This document shows positions 5,285 to 7,261 of a stretch of 7,261 nt of DNA, one piece after another. This stretch comes from Thermotogae bacterium. GTDB lineage: Bacteria > Thermotogota > Thermotogae > UBA12178. Positions within the stretch are counted from its first letter, which is position 1. Each line of letters begins with the position of its first letter. Made by a program: the position numbers and the translations under genes. The stretch covers positions 1 to 7,261 of the forward strand of contig QNAP01000088.1 of NCBI GenBank assembly GCA_003641795.1. Reading direction: 5' to 3'. The notes beneath the pieces are model-generated. The model saw nothing but the letters and a program-made list of their open reading frames with translations. It was not told the DNA's origin and searched no databases.

Positions 5285-6835
5285 TCACAGAGGAATGTTC
5301 CCATGCTTTTTCTTTGGCCGCGCTTCCACCTTCGATTCCGTGGCTTCCAAGGCACGTGCTATCCATTCGCGTGTTTGCGTCGGTTCTATTACGTCATTGA
5401 TGTAGCCCCTCTCCGCGGCCATATATGGGTTGGCGAACTTATCCTTATACTCTTCTATTCGTTGCTTTCTCACTTCTTCTGGATTCTCGGCACTATTTAT
5501 TTCCTTTCTGAAGATGATGTTCACGGCACCTTCCGGTCCCATAACAGCGATCTCGGCTGTGGGCCAAGCCGCCACAAAGTCCGCACCCAAATGCTGACTT
5601 CCCATAGCGATGTAGGCTCCTCCATAGGCTTTCCGTAATATCACGGTGATCTTTGGTACCGTGGCCTCGCTGTAAGCGTAGAGAAGCTTTGCGCCGTGAC
5701 GGATGATACCTCCGTGCTCTTGGGCCACACCTGGGAGAAACCCGGGCGTGTCAACGAATGTGAGAATGGGAATGTTGAAGGCATCGAGAAAGCGAATGAA
5801 CCTCGCAGCTTTGTCTGAGGAGTTGATGTCCAACGATCCGGCATAAACTTTCGGTTGGTTGGCCACGATGCCGACGACGCGACCCGTGATCCTTGCAAAG
5901 CCCACAACGATGTTTGTGGCAAAGTACGGATGGACTTCGAAGAAGTCACCGTCGTCTACGGTCTTCGTTATCACATCACGAACGTCATAGCCTTTTCGAG
6001 GATCCACGGGCACGATATCGTCTATCGAAGGATCCATACTCAAGTCGAACTCCCCTTCGATCCTTGGAGGTTCTTCCATGTTGTTTTGTGGTATGAAGCT
6101 CAACAATCTGCGGACGAGTTTCATAGCCTCTTGATCGTTGGGTGCTACGAATTGTGAAACCCCGCTGGTGCTGTTGTGAATCATGGCTCCACCCAGTTCT
6201 TCTTGAGAAATTTCTTCTCCCGTTACTGCCTTTATAACGTTGGGGCCGGTTATGAACATTCTCGCCACTTTATCCACCATGATCACGAAGTCTGTGATGG
6301 CGGGTGAGTAGACCGCACCTCCGGCACAAGGCCCATCGATCACGGTGATCTGCGGTACCACACCCGAAGCGAGGGTATTGCGGTAGAAGATCCCGCCGTA
6401 TCCATACAGCGAGTCGACGCCCTCTTGGATACGTGCTCCACCTGAGTCGTTTATTCCTATCAGCGGAATACCGAGCTTCATGGCAAGATCTTGTACGAAC
6501 ATGATCTTCTTCGCGTGCATCTCTCCCAACGATCCGCCCTGAACGGTGAAATCCTGGGCAAAAACGGCCACTTGCCTTCCGTTTATTGTGCCCAGTCCCG
6601 TCACGACACCGTCAGCGGGAAGATCTGTCTTATCCAGTCCAAAGAAAATGGAGCGGTGTTTCACGAACTTGTTGACTTCCACAAAGCTGCCAGGATCGAG
6701 CAGGATGTCCAAGCGTTCTCGTGCTGTCAATTTACCAGCGCTATGTTGTTTCTCTATTCTTTTCTCTCCTCCACCTTTCTCGATGTGTGCGACCTTCTCT
6801 CTTAATTTTTCGGTCTTTGCTTTCATGTCTTCCAT
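5285..6835 (-). CDS. mmdA: Methylmalonyl-CoA decarboxylase alpha / propionyl-CoA carboxylase beta-type carboxyltransferase
   Basis: 516-residue carboxyltransferase, the normal length. It moves the carboxyl group between methylmalonyl-CoA (or a related acyl-CoA) and biotin. N-terminal (CoA) half: GGGEKRIEKQHSAGKLTARERLD at 21-43 (usual family opening); GGARIQEGVDSL at 132-143; GPCAGGAVYSPA at 168-179, with the oxyanion-type glycines; TGPNVIKAVTGEEIS at 196-210. C-terminal (biotin) half: DTPGFLPG at 362-369; RKAYGGAYIAMGS at 401-413; WPTAEIAVMGPEGAV at 424-438; and the typical end KKHGNIPL. I409 falls where Asp sits in propionyl-specific carboxylases such as S. coelicolor PccB, so substrate choice should not be read from the name alone. 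The epimerase and OadG neighbours favour a sodium-pumping decarboxylase over a soluble carboxylase. The start has GGAGGG 6 bases upstream, and the previous stop is 2 bases away. Confidence 0.93.
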   Translation of the reverse strand: MEDMKAKTEKLREKVAHIEKGGGEKRIEKQHSAGKLTARERLDILLDPGSFVEVNKFVKHRSIFFGLDKTDLPADGVVTGLGTINGRQVAVFAQDFTVQGGSLGEMHAKKIMFVQDLAMKLGIPLIGINDSGGARIQEGVDSLYGYGGIFYRNTLASGVVPQITVIDGPCAGGAVYSPAITDFVIMVDKVARMFITGPNVIKAVTGEEISQEELGGAMIHNSTSGVSQFVAPNDQEAMKLVRRLLSFIPQNNMEEPPRIEGEFDLSMDPSIDDIVPVDPRKGYDVRDVITKTVDDGDFFEVHPYFATNIVVGFARITGRVVGIVANQPKVYAGSLDINSSDKAARFIRFLDAFNIPILTFVDTPGFLPGVAQEHGGIIRHGAKLLYAYSEATVPKITVILRKAYGGAYIAMGSQHLGADFVAAWPTAEIAVMGPEGAVNIIFRKEINSAENPEEVRKQRIEEYKDKFANPYMAAERGYINDVIEPTQTREWIARALEATESKVEARPKKKHGNIPL

Positions 6836-6837
6836 AG

Positions 6838-7257
6838 TTATCCCTCCTCCACGGTTTTGGGTTGCTCCACAAGTTCCACCAAAACCCCGTTTACATCCTT
6901 TGGATGAAGAAAAACCACTCTCTTACCGCCAGCGCCAATTGAAGGCTTACCAATAATCCGGATTCCTTTTTCAACGACCCGTTTTAAGATCCTGTCCAGA
7001 TCTGTTACCGAAAAAGCGATATGATGGATACCCTCGCCTCGCTTCTTCAGAAACGTACTGACGGCCTCTTCGCCTTCCATGGGTTCAAGGAGTTCGATCC
7101 GTGTCTCGTCTATTGGTATCATCGCAATTTTGAGTTTCCGTTCTTCAAGTATCTCTGTTTCGATTTGATGCAATTCCAGAATATCTTTGTAAAACGCCGT
7201 TGCATTTTCTAAGTTACGAACAGCGATTCCGATATGATCGATTTGAACATTTTCCAT
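6838..7257 (-). CDS. mce: Methylmalonyl-CoA epimerase (VOC fold)
   Basis: 139 residues, full length for the family. It interconverts (R)- and (S)-methylmalonyl-CoA, linking methylmalonyl-CoA mutase to the carboxyltransferase, which uses the (S) form. Two VOC repeats are seen: IDHIGIAVRNLENATAFY at 6-23, and GEGIHHIAFSVTDLD at 73-87. Likely metal ligands are H8, E54 (RIELLEP), one of H77/H78 and E127 (VLVEL). HPKDVNGVLVEL at 117-128 is characteristic. The ATG lies only 4 bases from the window edge, so the binding site and promoter cannot be seen, but the family normally starts just before the first histidine, so the protein looks complete. It is the first minus-strand gene visible; a mutase gene may lie further upstream. 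Confidence 0.94.
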   Translation of the reverse strand: MENVQIDHIGIAVRNLENATAFYKDILELHQIETEILEERKLKIAMIPIDETRIELLEPMEGEEAVSTFLKKRGEGIHHIAFSVTDLDRILKRVVEKGIRIIGKPSIGAGGKRVVFLHPKDVNGVLVELVEQPKTVEEG

Positions 7258-7261
7258 ACAC

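Overview
The window reads as a piece of a thermophilic bacterial chromosome, most likely from the Thermotogae (Thermotoga/Pseudothermotoga type). The clues are the dense packing of genes with 4-base overlaps, strong GGAGG/GAGGTG ribosome binding sites, TTG and GTG starts, and a uracil phosphoribosyltransferase that resembles the Thermotoga protein as I remember it. The placement is inference; no marker gene in the window proves it.

Layout: Bases 1-310 hold no credible gene but carry three to four degenerate copies of an AGCGAGG..AAAGCGAAGCACAACA-type repeat, plus a nested inverted-repeat structure at 20-99. Bases 311-541 look empty. A well-formed promoter at 542-571 then drives a four-gene plus-strand operon: mnmA (tRNA U34 2-thiolation), a rhomboid intramembrane serine protease, a short GIY-YIG/DUF123 protein and a 12-TM MFS permease. 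Every junction inside this operon is a 4-base stop/start overlap (ATGA, GTGA, TTGA), so translation is probably coupled throughout. The products do not form an obvious single pathway.

The plus-strand operon meets a convergent minus-strand operon at about 4163-4180, where a hairpin serves as a shared terminator. Read in its own direction, the minus-strand operon runs mce (methylmalonyl-CoA epimerase, 7257-6838), the acyl-CoA carboxyltransferase/decarboxylase alpha subunit (6835-5285), an OadG/MmdD-like one-helix membrane subunit (5275-4928), a 38-residue single-helix membrane ORF (4923-4807) and upp (4814-4185). The first three point to a sodium-pumping methylmalonyl-CoA decarboxylase. In that system epimerase supplies (S)-methylmalonyl-CoA, the alpha subunit moves the carboxyl group to biotin, and the small gamma/delta subunit ties the enzyme to a membrane beta subunit. 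The biotin carrier and the beta subunit are not in the window. upp (uracil salvage) sits at the tail of the operon, coupled through the small ORF.

The most interesting items are the 38-residue membrane ORF between oadG and upp, which is easily missed by annotation, the near-identical initiation regions of that ORF and oadG, the degenerate repeat/inverted-repeat region at the left end, and the loss of the usual cysteines in the DUF123 protein. I see no clear new multi-gene system. The genes themselves are mostly well-known families.
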